Shown: positions 42,481-54,328 of the stretch, in pieces
Layout of the letters: every line of letters begins with the position of its first letter
How positions within the stretch are numbered: position 1 is the stretch's first letter
From: Panicum virgatum
Lineage: Eukaryota > Streptophyta > Magnoliopsida > Poales > Poaceae
NCBI RefSeq assembly: GCF_016808335.1
Contig: NC_053153.1
Coordinates: 20,967,033 to 21,031,032, forward strand
Direction of reading: 5' to 3'
DNA length: 64,000 nt
Program-made: the position numbers and the translations under genes
The notes under the pieces: model-generated
Databases searched by the model: none
What the model was told of the DNA's origin: nothing
The model's input: the letters and a program-made list of their open reading frames with translations, nothing else

Positions 42481-45231
42481 TAGGGTGTGCTTGAGATACC
42501 GAAGGATCCTATTCACAGCCGAAAGGTGTGACTCCTTTGGGTTAGCTTGAAAGCGGGCACACAAGCACACACTAAACATTATATCGGGCCTAGATGCGGT
42601 AAGGTAAAGCAAAGACCCTATCATAGAACGATAGAGGGATTGATCAACCGGTTTACCGTCCACATCCAAGTCGAGATGCCCATTGGTTGCCATGGGTGTC
42701 TTGATTGGCTTGCACTCATCCATCTTGAACTTCTTCAAGATATCTTTAGTATACTTTTCTTGATGGATGAATATCCCTTCCTTCATTTGTTTGACTTGAA
42801 AACCAAGGAAGAAGGTCAATTCGCCAATCATGGACATCTCGAATTCCCTAGACATCATGGTAGCAAACTCATGGCTTAGTAAATCATTAGTTGAGCCAAA
42901 GATAATATCGTCAACATAAATTTGACAAATAAAAAGATCTCCGTTGATGTCTTTTGTGAACAACATGGTGTCCACCCTCCCGATCTTGAAGCCTTGCATG
43001 ATTAGGAAGTCACGAAGCCTCTCATACCAAGCCCTTGGAGCTTGTTTGAGCCCATAGAGTGCCTTGTGCGACCTATAAACATGGTTAGGATTCCTCGGAT
43101 CTTCAAACCCGGGAGGTTGCTCAACATAAACAAGTTCGTTAATAACGCCATTTAAGAATGCACTTTTCACATCCATTTGATACAACTTAATGTTATGATG
43201 TGAAGAGTAAACAAGAAGGATACGGATAGCTTCAAGTCTTGCGACCGGAGCAAAAGTTTCACCAAAATCCAAACCTTCGACTTGAGAGAACCCTTTTGCC
43301 ACAAGTCTTGCTTTGTTGCGTATCACCACCCCATGTTCATCTTGCTTGTTTCGAAAGATCCACTTGGTGCCGATGATGTTCTTGTCTTTCGGAGGAGCTT
43401 CGAGGACCCAAACTTCATTGCGGGTGAAGTTGTTCAACTCTTCTTGCATGGCCATCACCCAATCCGAGTCCTCAAGTGCTTCCTCTATGCTAGTGGGTTC
43501 AATACAAGAAACAAACGAGTAAAATTCGCAAAATGAAGCATGCTTGGAGCGAGTTCTTACTCCCTTGGAAGGACTACCAATGATTTGACCAATTGGATGA
43601 TCCTTGGAGATGCGACCATGCTTCACTAGCAGTATTTGCGTGGATGCTTGTTGGGGTGGATCATGGGTGACTTGTGTTTGTGGTGGAACACTTTGCTCTT
43701 CTTGTTCTTGGACTTGGGGTGTTGGTGTTGGTACATCTTCTTGAGGTAGTGGATCATCTTTTTCTTGGTCTTCATCCACTTGGGGCACCGTGGAGGTGCT
43801 TGGTGTAGATGAGGAAGGTCCTCCCCCTTGATCATTGCCTTCATGCACCTCTTCTGGCTTGATATCCCCAATGGACATATTTTTCAAAGCTTCATCAATC
43901 TCCTCATCACCTACATTTTCATAGCCAACAACCTCCTCTTGGGAGCCATTAGATTCATCAAACTCCACATCACATGTTTCTTCAACTAACCCGGAGGTTT
44001 GATTGAATACTCTATATGCTTTGGAGTTTGATGCATAACCAAGAAAGAAACCTTCATCACATCTACTTTCAAACTTACCGAGCCTTTTCTTTTTATAGAT
44101 GAAGCATTTGCAACCAAAGACTCGAAAGTATGATATATTTGGTTTCCTTCCGGTGATGAGCTCATATGGAGTTTTCTTGAGGAGTCGGTGAGGATATACT
44201 CGGTTGGATGCATGACACGCCGTGTTGATTGCTTCCGCCCAAAACTTCTCGGACGTGCCATAATCATCCAACATTGCTCTAGCTAGGGTGATGAGTGTCT
44301 TGTTCTTTCTTTCCACCACTCCATTTTGTTGAGGCGTGTAGGTGGCGGAAAACTCATGCTTGATGCCCTCTTCATCGCACCATTCTTCAATCTTCATATT
44401 TTTGAACTCGGTGCCGTTGTCACTCCGGATCTTCACAATTGGGGAGTTGTACTCCCTTTGAGCTCTTCTTGCAAATGTCTTGAAGAGTTCCGGAGTTTCA
44501 CCCTTATCGCCTAGGAACATGACCCAAGTGTAACGTGAATAATCATCAATAATTACTAGGCAATAGAGGTTACCACCAATGCTCTTGTATGTAGTTGGAC
44601 CAAAGAGATCCATGTGTAGAAGCTCGAGCGGCTTGGAGGTAGACAACATCGTCTTGATGGGATGATGTGTTGCTACTTGCTTCCCGGCTTGACATGCTTT
44701 GCACAATTTGTTCTTGTCAAATGTGACATCTTTCAAGCCGGTGATCATCCCTCTCTTGTGGGCTTTCTTGAGGTTGCTCATGCCAATATGAGCAATTCTT
44801 CTATGCCAAAGCCACCCAAGAGAAGACTTGGTGAAGAGGCATGTCATGGTGCTTGTTTGCTTTGAAGAGAAGTCCACTAAATAGATGTTGCCATGCCTAA
44901 ACCCCGTGAATACCATTGACTTGTCTTCTTCAAGGGCTACTACAACACCATTCTTGTCAAAGGTACACATTAGTCCAAGATCACACAATTGAGCAATAGA
45001 AATGAGATTAAAACTAAGTGCTTCTACAAACAAAACATTAGAAATAGATAAATCTTTAGAGATTGCTATTCTACCCAAATCTAAAACTTTTCCCCTTGAG
45101 TTATCACCATAGGTGACATGTTCATGATCGCCGGGGTATTCAAGAGAGGTGAACATGCTATCATTGCCGGTCATATGTTGAGAGCAACCGCTATCAAGTA
45201 CCCAATGTTTTCCACTGGCTTTGTAGTTCAC
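42475..45231 (-). CDS. SIRE pol: protease, integrase and reverse transcriptase
   Basis: 918 codons open. Protease: [13 protein letters not shown] with intact DSG (residues about 11-20). GAG-pre-integrase: [13 protein letters not shown] and CKAC. Integrase: [16 protein letters not shown] and [10 protein letters not shown], the D-D-E triad intact. A Pro/Gln/Glu-rich linker follows, then reverse transcriptase with KTKWIF-like [50 protein letters not shown] and the catalytic [10 protein letters not shown]. No stop interrupts these domains; only RNase H is lost to the frameshift. Length fits SIRE pol. It may still yield functional protease and integrase if translated, but gag upstream has stops. 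Confidence 0.92.
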   Translation of the reverse strand: MNYKASGKHWVLDSGCSQHMTGNDSMFTSLEYPGDHEHVTYGDNSRGKVLDLGRIAISKDLSISNVLFVEALSFNLISIAQLCDLGLMCTFDKNGVVVALEEDKSMVFTGFRHGNIYLVDFSSKQTSTMTCLFTKSSLGWLWHRRIAHIGMSNLKKAHKRGMITGLKDVTFDKNKLCKACQAGKQVATHHPIKTMLSTSKPLELLHMDLFGPTTYKSIGGNLYCLVIIDDYSRYTWVMFLGDKGETPELFKTFARRAQREYNSPIVKIRSDNGTEFKNMKIEEWCDEEGIKHEFSATYTPQQNGVVERKNKTLITLARAMLDDYGTSEKFWAEAINTACHASNRVYPHRLLKKTPYELITGRKPNISYFRVFGCKCFIYKKKRLGKFESRCDEGFFLGYASNSKAYRVFNQTSGLVEETCDVEFDESNGSQEEVVGYENVGDEEIDEALKNMSIGDIKPEEVHEGNDQGGGPSSSTPSTSTVPQVDEDQEKDDPLPQEDVPTPTPQVQEQEEQSVPPQTQVTHDPPQQASTQILLVKHGRISKDHPIGQIIGSPSKGVRTRSKHASFCEFYSFVSCIEPTSIEEALEDSDWVMAMQEELNNFTRNEVWVLEAPPKDKNIIGTKWIFRNKQDEHGVVIRNKARLVAKGFSQVEGLDFGETFAPVARLEAIRILLVYSSHHNIKLYQMDVKSAFLNGVINELVYVEQPPGFEDPRNPNHVYRSHKALYGLKQAPRAWYERLRDFLIMQGFKIGRVDTMLFTKDINGDLFICQIYVDDIIFGSTNDLLSHEFATMMSREFEMSMIGELTFFLGFQVKQMKEGIFIHQEKYTKDILKKFKMDECKPIKTPMATNGHLDLDVDGKPVDQSLYRSMIGSLLYLTASRPDIMFSVCLCARFQANPKESHLSAVNRILRYLKHTLA

Positions 45232-45247
45232 CTACACACATGAGAAT

Positions 45248-47350
45248 TCACTTTTGAGTTTTAGGAACCCAAACAAGCTTTGGGCCTTGCACATGTGTGA
45301 CAAGAGCTTTTGGGACCCAAAGTTGCTTGGGGAGCTTCTTCTTTGACTCCTTAGTGAGTTTGCCAATGAATTTGGCCTTCACCTTGCCCTTCACTTTACT
45401 CAAGAGAAAATGGTTATTTTGAAACATTGAAGAGAAATTCTTGGGTAAATTAGGAAGAGGACGTGATGGTAAAGTGCACTCCCTAGTGTGGTGCCCGGTG
45501 ACTTGGCAATGTTGGCAATATGATCCAACTTCTTTGATGAAGCTAATCTTGATCTCCGGAGAAGGAGTAGTAACTATGTTTGGCTCCGGAAATGAACCAA
45601 GACCTCTCTTGCCATAGTCACGGGCATTGTTGAAGAGAATCTCCTTGTGGATGTATTCTCCTCTTGAGAGCTTCTCCACACTACTCTTGAGGCTTGCAAC
45701 TTGATCCATCAATTCCTTTTCCCTAGAAGGTGCAAGCTCGGGCAAAGCATTAGTAGCATTTGCATTAATGAGTAGGTCATCACATGAAGTAGAAGCATTG
45801 ACCTTCTCAATAGTTTCATGAGCAAAGTTCTCAAGACTTGGGTCAATTGCTTCATAGGCAAATTCAAGTTCTTGATACTTGTGAGCTAACTCCCTATGCT
45901 CTTGTTTAAGCTTTTTGTGGCTCTCTTCAACTTGCTTAGCAAGTACAAGTGACTCATTGTGCTTTTTGAGCAAGTCATTGTGCTTGCCAAGCAAATCGGA
46001 GTGGGCAAGCTCTAACTTGGCACGAGTGCTCTCAAGAACCATGATTTTGCCCTTTTCCCTCTTGATAACGGATGTATACTCATTAATAAGGTTAGCAAAC
46101 TCATTAGGGTCAAGCTCATCATCACTATCATCTTCACTCTCACATACCTTAGAGTTACCTTTAGCCATGAGGCACATTGGAGGTGGAGGTAGTGATGGTT
46201 CTTCATTTGTGAGGGCGATGGTGACTATGTCTTCTTCATCACTTGACTCTTCGCTTGATGAGACATCGGTCACCCACTCTTGTTTTTCCACCAAAAAGCT
46301 TCTCTTGGTGTGCCCTTTCTTCTTTGGGAAGAGCTTGGTTTTCTTGTCATGGCTCTTTTTCTTCCCAAGTCTCTTGTTTTTGTTTTTCCTTTCTTCTTCT
46401 TCATCATCGCTTGAATCATGGCGATGCTTGCTCTTGTTATCTTTATTTCTTTTGTCCGGCTTGGGGCAATTTGGACAGATGTGACCTTTTTCTCCACAAT
46501 TATAGCAAATTTTGTTCTTGACATCCATTGGCCGGAACATTCCCTTTTTAGAGTCAAAGTTGAAACCCTTCTTATTGATCTTGTCATTCAAGCGTGTGAA
46601 CTTTCTCATCATGAGAGCAAGTTCTCCATCATCTTCAACATCGGATGAGCTTTCATGATGATCATCTTCTTCATTGCTTGAGCTTGAATCTTACTTGATC
46701 ATTTTGAGCTTGCGGGATTTGTTTGCCTTGGTCTTTAGAGCAATTGATTTGCTTGAAGTTGGCTCTTCGGACATACCAAGGATACTCATTTCATGAGCGC
46801 GAATTTCGCCCACAAGTTCTCCCACTTCCATTGTGTCAAGATTCTCCTTTTGAAGCATAGCATTGATGATGTTATACTTGGGCTTCGGGAGGAGCATTAG
46901 AATCTTGCGATTGATGGAGGCACTGTCAATTTTGGATATTTCAAGTGCATTAATGTCCTTGACAATGACATTCAAGTGAGAGTACATATCATTGCAATTT
47001 TCATGAGCTAGCATTTTAAAAGAATCATACTTAGCTCTAAACAAGTGATATTTTTACTCACGAACTTTAGTGGAGCCTTCATGAATTTCTATGAGCTCCT
47101 TCTAAATATCACTTGCTAAGTCCATGCCATTAACTCTAGCAAAGACTTCCTCACTAATGGCTTCAAAAATTGCATTTCTAGCCTTGGCATTCCATTTTAA
47201 TTGTTCGGTGGTGGGAGTTCCGATGAACCCGGTCTTAGTGGCCAACCACACTTCGGGGGCAATCGCGTCAAGGTATGCGGCCATGCGAACTTTCCAATAA
47301 GCAAAGTTCTTGCCCTCGAAGTGAGGCGGCGAACCACCCATCTTGGCCAT
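45248..47350 (-). pseudogene. SIRE gag with three in-frame stops
   Basis: All of gag is in one frame from the ATG at 47350 (MAKMGGSPPHFEGKNFAYW, the usual gag start of this group). Stops occur at 47102 and about 47055, each where relatives have Trp or Gln, and at 46691. Zinc knuckles of the CX2CX4HX4C type are CYNCGEKGHICPNC and CQHCQVTGHHTREC. Between them lie a Lys/Glu-rich region and a long coiled coil (KKLKQEHRELAHKYQELEF). The natural end is TGA at 45248, next to the pol frame. Gag forms the particle and packages RNA; this copy cannot make the full product. Confidence 0.9.
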
Positions 47351-47391
47351 AGCTCTAGGCGGTGAAGCCTAATGATCCAAATGAGCAACGA

Positions 47392-47404
47392 GGCTCTGAT
47401 ACCA
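47392..47404 (-). promoter_or_regulatory. Primer binding site of the SIRE element
   Basis: TGGTATCAGAGCC on the minus strand, complementary to the 3' end of initiator tRNA-Met, two bases inside the 5' LTR. Confidence 0.93.
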
Positions 47405-47406
47405 AT

Positions 47407-49090
47407 TGTAAGGATCGATGGACCAAGAGGGGGGGTGAATTGGGCCTTTTTCAATTTCTAAAACGAAGTAAAGCAACCTTAACCTATGCAAAGCTAATAA
47501 GGCACCAATTCACCAACCGGATAACTAAGCTACCTACACAAGCTAAGAGAGAGAAAACGAGAAGTAAAGCCTAGCAAGGTAGGGCTAAGTTATGATCTCT
47601 AAGTCAAGCACATGAATAAATTGCATGAAAGAAAATGCTTGAATAAAGAGAGTGGACAAGAGACGACCGGATTTTTTTCCCGTGGTATCGATGTGTTGGC
47701 ACACACTCCTAATCCACGTTGTGACACTCACAAAGAGTCTTGTCACCTCCCAAGTCACCGAGACGAGGGCGCTCACTAAGAGTCTCCGTTCACCATCCCG
47801 GCGTGGTGGAGATCAAGCCACGTACAATCTTCTTCTCCGGGCTCCCACAATCCTTGGCAAGCTCCGCGAGAAACACCTCGATCACCAAGATCGCCTAGGT
47901 GATGCCAATCACCAAGAGTAACAAGCTAAGGCCTTCACTTGAGCAAGAACCGATCACCAAGAACGGATGCACACAAGCTTCTCTCTACTCAAGTCCTTAA
48001 TCTTGCTTCTTGATTGATTGAATGCACAAGTATGTGAATGATGAAGCTCAAGGTGGCTCTTGACTATATATGAGTGTTTGGATGTTTCCTGGTGTCAAGA
48101 GTAGCAAAATGACCCATTGGAGGGGTATATATAGGCAGCTCACACGAATAGAGCCGTTGGAGAAAAGCTGCCAGAAAACTGCGTAGCGCCGGTTAATCCG
48201 ACGTCCCTCCAACAGTCATCGTCGATTTAACCGGTGAATGTAAACTGCCCCTTCTGAAAACTAGCCGTTATGACTTGGGCAGATTAACCGACGTATCGTC
48301 GGTTTAACCGGTGAGTGTAGTTGTCCACTGATCAACTGAAAAATCAAGTCTCTGGACAACTGCACCGACGTTAACTTAAACCTATTGTCGGTTTAACCGG
48401 TGAGTACAACTTCTGAATTCCTTTGAAAAAACATCCCACTGGTCAATTGCACCGACGTCTTGATTCAAACATCGTCGGTTTAACCGGTGTATAGAACTTG
48501 AAATACCCTGGAAAAACCAACTCTGGACTAATGCACCGACGTTAAATTCAAACACGTCGGTTTAACCGGTGTATTGAATTGTCCAGACTCTGCTGACTTC
48601 GTTTAACCGACGTATAGAAAATTGAGAGCGTCGGTTAAACCGGTGTATAGACTTTTTCTGATTTTGTCTTTTCTGATTTGAGTCTTGAATGAAATCCAAA
48701 TATTCTTGAGATATAGTTTGAGAACCACTTATTTGAACTTCTAGAAACCTGAGTGACCATAGTGTGCATCCATTTTCAAATGACCATGTCCATGCTCAAG
48801 TTACTTAGCCTTAACCCCTCTTAATAGTGCGATCACTACAAAACTATAAAACCTATACTAACCTAAGTGTCCTTCTCAACCTTGTGACACTTAGGACTAG
48901 AAAGATCCTTAGCCTTGACATATATAAGTTGAAAACCGAGATCGCCTTTTTGAATAACCAAAATTGAGGGGCCTCTTTTGACATATGACCAAATGAGCGA
49001 TAATGATCTATTAAGCTGTACAAACTCATTAGTCACAATAATGGTTGTCATTAATCACCGAAACATACCTTGAGGGCCTAGATGCTTACA
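47407..49090 (-). repeat. 5' LTR of the SIRE element (1684 bp)
   Basis: Starts TGTAAGCATC and ends CCTTACA on the minus strand. Its U3 (48633-49090) is about 240 bp longer than that of the 3' LTR and of different sequence. It carries the same array of ACCGACG and CGGTTTAACCGGTG motifs. Confidence 0.93.
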
Positions 49091-50582
49091 GCATTTCATA
49101 GTATAATCACTATGAATGGGTTAGGTTCATAGCAACGACACCATGAAATGTCGTGCAGTATGTCTTAACGATTACAGAAGGAATGAAGGATCCGCAAGCG
49201 CACGGATATACTGTTGTAGCATTTCACCCGTAAGTATTCAGCGTATCATTATTTATATTTTCTCAAAGGATGGCGTGGTGTGTAAAGGTGTTTACTAGAT
49301 ACATAACCATAACAGTATGAGATAAGGTGCAGACTGCTGATTATACAAGAGTAAGTGATAATAAAGATAATCGAGGGTAATGTGACACACACAGATCAGC
49401 CAACTCTCATGAATAAAGAATAAACGAATACACCTAAGGTTAGTGGGAGTAGAGGCAAACAAGATCCTAGTATACTATTCACATAGAAAAGAGGTTATGT
49501 TAGTCACATGTTTAGAGCTGCAAGTGCCGGGAAATTAGGGACATCGGGGAGAATAACCCGCACTGGAGAACATCCAGTCTCGTTTCATCTTTGCATGAAC
49601 TCCTACATGATACCCAAACGTCAGGGAGTACGCTAAGCGAGAAGCAGCTTCCCGGCGGACCGACGGGGTTGTCACCACCGGAGGTCTACCCCAGTCAAAC
49701 CGTTGAGCACCGTCATATCCGAGGGATCCCGCATACCCGGGCACCATGCCTGCATATGAGGTCATTATCCTAGCGCCCCTGGGTCCCCACCCTTCGGATG
49801 GATAGGTAAGATGCTAAGGCAAGCCCGAAAACACGATGAACCGATATTCTTACCTAGATCATCTGATCTAAACAAGCAACTAGCACAACTTGATGAAGAA
49901 CTGATCATGGCAAAGCAAGCTAAGAACATAGCAAGATAACCATGAAAGAACTCTGAATGAATAGCATAACGATAGTCGGAATACAAAACCATACCGGAGG
50001 CCGAGGATTGCTCGCCGACCTCAAGACGACTGGATTCACTAAGGAAATGAAGTACTAGCCTAACTCCACTACCCTAAGGAGTACAAGTCACAAGAGAGTA
50101 TGAGAGAGAGGGGGGGCTTCTCCAAGTGGTGTGTGTTTGAGAGAGTGGTCGGAGGCCTCTTATATAGTGTGTGATGTTGGTTTCCGCCAACTCTTTACAT
50201 GGAAACATCCCTAACCGACCTCTAGAGGATAAGAGTTAATCTCCCATCAAAATGCACCTGGACGGGAGCCAGGGTAGGTTTGGCCGAACCTATGGTTCCC
50301 GTCGGCCCCACCCTGCCGCCTCTCGCCACCGCCTTCCTCTGGGTCACTGCCTGGTGGGTCCTCTTGTTTGGTCTGTGTTACGCAGGACGTGATCTTCTGT
50401 GACTTTTTCTGCGTATTCTTCGTGTTTTCTTCTTATTCCGGACTTGTGCTCCTGAAAAGATAAATTCTCCAAAACAACTCTGGAGCTAGGTTAGTGATAC
50501 AAATATGTGAGTAAGAGGTATGATTTTCCTTCTTTTGTGAGTATATTTGATGGTCAGATTTTGCACTTAAGGACCGTCAACA

Positions 50583-50690
50583 ATGTCCTTGCAAAGGATC
50601 ACCCCGTGGATCAAATCATAGGTGATATTAGTAAGGGTGTTCAAACTCGATCTCGTATTGCTTCATTTTGTGTTCAAACAACATTGGATT
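50583..50690 (+). pseudogene. Fragment of a copia polyprotein
   Basis: Plus-strand frame reads LAKDHPVDQIIGDISKGVQT followed by RSRIASFC, the linker between integrase and reverse transcriptase in SIRE-type copia pol (compare [15 protein letters not shown] in the element to the left). It stops abruptly on both sides, at the Athila-like LTR on the left and LTR-like sequence on the right. Confidence 0.7.
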
Positions 50691-51690
50691 TGGCAAGCCG
50701 ACGGTGTGTCGCCGATTAGAGATCCTGTTGACCGGCAGAGAGATAAAGTTGACCAGATTTTGTTGGGCTTCGGTTTGGCATGCGGTATTTTGTTTAGGGG
50801 TAGTTTTTTCTTTTGTGTCAAGATTGTGTTTGCCCTAATCGGTTAGGACTCGGTTAGCGTTGGGTATAAATATGTACCCCGGGTCATTGTATAAGATTGA
50901 TACACATCCAATAAACAAAACTTTAAATTTCCTTGCAATTTAGTTTTCTTGTCGGCGACTTCGCTATTTTCTTTTCTGCGAGTTCTTTTAAGCAGATCAA
51001 GGGCGTCTCACATTCAAGCGACTTGGTTCGCTGGTAAGTTTTCTTTTTACCGAGTAAATCTGAGCTTTAACTTCCGGGCGTATCACTGTGCTTCATTCAG
51101 ATCTATTCAAAAGTTATCGAATTCATCTAGGCTTTGATCTCTGGTGCATCACTGTTTTCTCGTCTAGATTTATTCACAATTTACCTGGCCCATAATCTGT
51201 TTAATCGGCTATCAGTTCTTTTGCTGTCACGTTAAAAACCTTGCAGAGACGATTAGATCTATTGTGAGCTTAGCTTTGCTCAAATCCACACATTCGTGGC
51301 TTTGTGTATTGTCTCTTGGTACGTGTCGGTTAGATCTAGCCATTTGTTGCTACCTGTATCGGCAGCCTGTTGCCGATTTTCTGTAGATCACTTTCAATAC
51401 TTGTTTATCCTGTTCGATTTGTTGTCGTTTTCTGTATCGAGAGCAGCTTGCCGATACGCTACATGAGAGTTATTCGGAAATCCAGCCGATACACTCTCGA
51501 ATTTGACGGTTTGTTGATTCTTTGTCAATTTACAGGTCAAATTGACTGGCACGCCTCGATTTTAAGCAGTTGCAATCTGAGTTTGGCGAACGGTGCTCTC
51601 AGACTTGGTGTGTCGATCTTTCGCGTCAACAAAACCCATCCCTTGCAACTGCACCAAGGTTTGCCACTCTCGTGGTATAGTCTATACGAT
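50691..51690 (+). repeat. LTR-like sequence with TATA box
   Basis: A TATAAATA box at 50865-50872 and a T-rich leader after it (from about 50930) give the look of an LTR promoter region, and the following 700 bases are noncoding. Clear ends and a target duplication were not found, so the element type is open. Confidence 0.35.
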
Positions 51691-52209
51691 TACAAATGGT
51701 ATCGGCAAGCGCACGGATATACCGTTGTAGCATTTGACCTGGAAAGTAAGGGTATCGTTATTTATATTTTTCCAAAGGATGGCAGTGACAAAGGTACTAT
51801 ACTTAACATTAATCATGACATTGTTCCTCAAGTAATAGGCAAAACTCTAGCAGGGGTAAGTTGTAAAAAAGATAAATAAGGGTAATGTGACACAAGCATA
51901 CAACCAACATCCAAGGAAGAAAAGAAAGAAAGAAAGAACGAAAGAACAAACAAAACTATTCTATGTTAAGTTAGCTGGAGCTTAGGCTAGGTTAGGGGTC
52001 CTAGTGTATCTATTCAAAGCAAAGGTTATGTTAGAACATGGCTAGGTCTGCAGGTGCCAGGAAATTGGGATAGCGGGGAGAAGGTCACGCACTGGAGAAC
52101 GTCCAGTCCCGTTATCTCTGTGTATGAACTCCTACACCAAACCCGAATGTCGGTTAATGCACTAAACGCGACACAGCTGTTACGCCGGACGGACAGGGAT
52201 GTCACCTCC
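51691..52209 (-). repeat. Partial second copy of the Athila-like LTR
   Basis: Matches about 49186-49700: both have GCAAGCGCACGGATATAC, TTATTTATATTTT and CCAAAGGATGGC-type phrases and the ATGAACTCCTACA phrase. Similarity is moderate, so it is a different, older copy. It is cut on the right by the gypsy LTR that starts near 52210. Confidence 0.55.
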
Positions 52210-52622
52210 TATCAGACCCGGGGCAGCGGGACTGCTTACAGACATAGAATGTTCTAGAGTAAGAGATAGCTCATGGATGTACCTTACCTCTTTTGTAACT
52301 ACCCGATTAGGCACAGAACTAGCTACGGTACAAAGGAAACTATCCGATTGTGTTGTAGTAGGACTCCAACTGTGTTCGGCTAGGACTTTCCATGTAACCC
52401 TGTCCCTCCGGATATATAAGGGCGGGCAGGGACTCCCTCCAAATCAACAATATCTAAGGCAATACAAATCACACAGGACGTAGGGTATTACACAAACTTG
52501 CTGCCCGAATCTGTCTAAATCTTTGTGTTCCTTGTACCATCGAGTTCTAGAGCAGTCTATCCCTACCTATAAACCCTACTGCTAAGGGTATCCCTGAGCA
52601 GACTTGGCGGTAAACACCGACA
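52210..52622 (+). repeat. 5' LTR of a gypsy-type element
   Basis: The end is fixed by ACCGACA directly before a primer binding site. The start is less certain: TATCAGACCCGGGG at 52210 resembles a TGTCAGACCCGGGG-type LTR start with a changed second base. A TATATAAG box at 52413-52420 lies about 200 bases before the end. Confidence 0.6.
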
Positions 52623-52642
52623 ACTGGCGCGTCAGGTAGGGG
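52623..52642 (+). promoter_or_regulatory. Primer binding site of the gypsy-type element
   Basis: ACTGGCGCGTCAGGTAGGGG follows the LTR end directly. This TGGCGCG(C/T)CAGGTAGGGG phrase follows the 5' LTR in several grass gypsy families. Confidence 0.65.
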
Positions 52643-54328
52643 ATTCGGCGAGTTCACCAGCAAATTCGATGGCCGGATCAAGCAACGCCAATAATGTGCC
52701 GGAAGGCACAACCCTCGTTTTTGGTTCCTGGGCATGCACGGCTGACGGAACGGGAGGCTTCTCCAGCCACCTTGTCACGCCCAATTGGCCTAAGCCAAGA
52801 ACTCGCTCCCAGCTCGCCGGCATCCGCGAGTCTGCGGATCTCGACGAAAAAAGAGTTCTACCCGAACTCGACTAGGATAATCTAGAAAATGTGTCAACTT
52901 CGACCCGAACTCTCGGTTCAGTCGAGTTCGACACAAACTCCGACTCCAAAAAACCTCATCTTTCCAAAACTCTTGGAAAATACTTGGCTCATCTCAAGAT
53001 GATCAAACGCCCTAAGATCAAAAACTCAGGGCTACTCGCTGGAGTAGATCAAGTTTCGCGGTTAATTGAGGGCTACATCAAACTTGCAGAAACTGCTCTC
53101 GGCTCATCTACATCACAGCAGATCCCTGAAGCATTAAACCCACCGCAGAAGAAGTCGGGTGATATGCTCTCAGGGATCGATCGGGTGAATTCAAAGCTTG
53201 CCGACTGCATTAAGGTGGCCGAAAGCACTCCGCAAAACAAAGAGCAGAAAGCGAGAGGAGGAATCTGCGGGGGAGCTGGTGAGACAAACACCCCCAGCTT
53301 GTTCGGATGGGACTGTCTATCTCCAGGATACCTCAGAGCCCTTCACCGAAACTTGCTCACACTTGGACTTCGAAACTAGTCGAGTCCAAATTCGATCAGG
53401 ACTTTGATCGTTTCATGAACGGTCTTGAGAACTTTGAACCATTCGACGATCTCGAAGATTGTTCAGACAACGTCGAGCTGTTCATGGATGCTATGGCCAA
53501 ACCAACTGAGCATGCTGATGCTCTTTGGGAACTGGCCAAGCTTAAAAGGGAAAAGCCAAAGCTCCAGAACAATCCAGCGATTCAATCTATGACAAACCCT
53601 GGATCAAGGAGCCTGAGGGGCTGACTCCTACTCAATCATGGCTACACTAGATGAATGATAACGTCCTCCGTGTAGAGATGGGCATCCCGCTTCTCGCTCA
53701 CCCAAAGCACACATACTCTAAAATCAATGGACTAACCGACTCCGAATCCGAGTACTCTTCCGATCCGGAGGACCAACTGGATGACCTAATCCAGTACAGT
53801 AAACAAGTCGAGTCCAACTCAGCTAAGAATCTCAAGTCCGATCAGGACTCCCTCCCTAACTTGGTTATATATGCAACGCCGCAAGGATGGACAGTGCATC
53901 TTAAGAAGGCACAAGATCCCAACGCTTCCGCCTCACAGCCAGTGGATCTGCCCTACCAACAGAGCACTCCTTTAGACCCGTCCTCAGGCAACCAAAACCA
54001 AGAAGTTCAAGTCCTCTGCCATGAAATCCTCATGGTTCGTATCTCTAAAGAACCTGAGGACGATTCCACAGAGTGTCTCAACCTCGACAACTACAATTCT
54101 GAGGACTTCGACGAGTACCTTTCCGACAATATGGAAACTACTCCTCCAACAATCATTGAAGCCCAAGCTACTACCAAGGAAGATCTACCAACTCCTCCCC
54201 CTCCGGCGGTGATCGTCACCGTCCAACTGGATGAGCAGTATCCAGCAGAAGATCTCTACGAACGTCGTTGCCAGCTCAACCAGAAGAGGGCGTTCAGGCG
54301 TCAGCGCCTTGCTAACCCCCTACAAGAA

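Larger units (their letters stand above)
36723..49090 (-). mobile_element. SIRE/Maximus-like Ty1/copia element, complete ends
   Basis: LTRs at 36723-38172 and 47407-49090, flanked by GCATT (36718-36722 and 49091-49095). The primer binding site TGGTATCAGAGCC is the complement of 47392-47404. Minus-strand order: gag with two zinc knuckles, pol, a spacer with inverted repeats, and a third ORF before the 3' LTR, the layout of the SIRE group. The shared LTR parts are about 99 percent identical, so insertion was recent, yet the U3 parts differ completely. Gag has three in-frame stops, pol one frameshift and ORF3 one frameshift. Confidence 0.94.
36649..50582 (-). mobile_element. Athila-like gypsy LTR, split by the SIRE element
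   Basis: The LTR is 36649-36722 plus 49096-50582, about 1.56 kb after removing the insertion and one GCATT copy. On the minus strand it starts TGTTGACGGTCCTTAAG (at 50582) and ends near TCAACA beside the primer binding site. It contains GCAAGCGCACGGATATAC (about 49196), a phrase also found at 51701. No gag or pol of this element remains on the left, so only the 5' LTR and binding site survive. Confidence 0.72.

Noticed and set aside
45915..46648. Plus-strand open frames rich in Ser, Leu and Phe
   Set aside because: Exact antisense shadows of the Lys/Glu/Ser-rich gag of the SIRE element.
49186..52209. Reading 49186-49700 and 51691-52209 as the two LTRs of one element
   Set aside because: Similarity is only moderate, the copy on the right lacks both ends, and the left copy belongs to a longer LTR ending at 50582 with its primer site at 36622.
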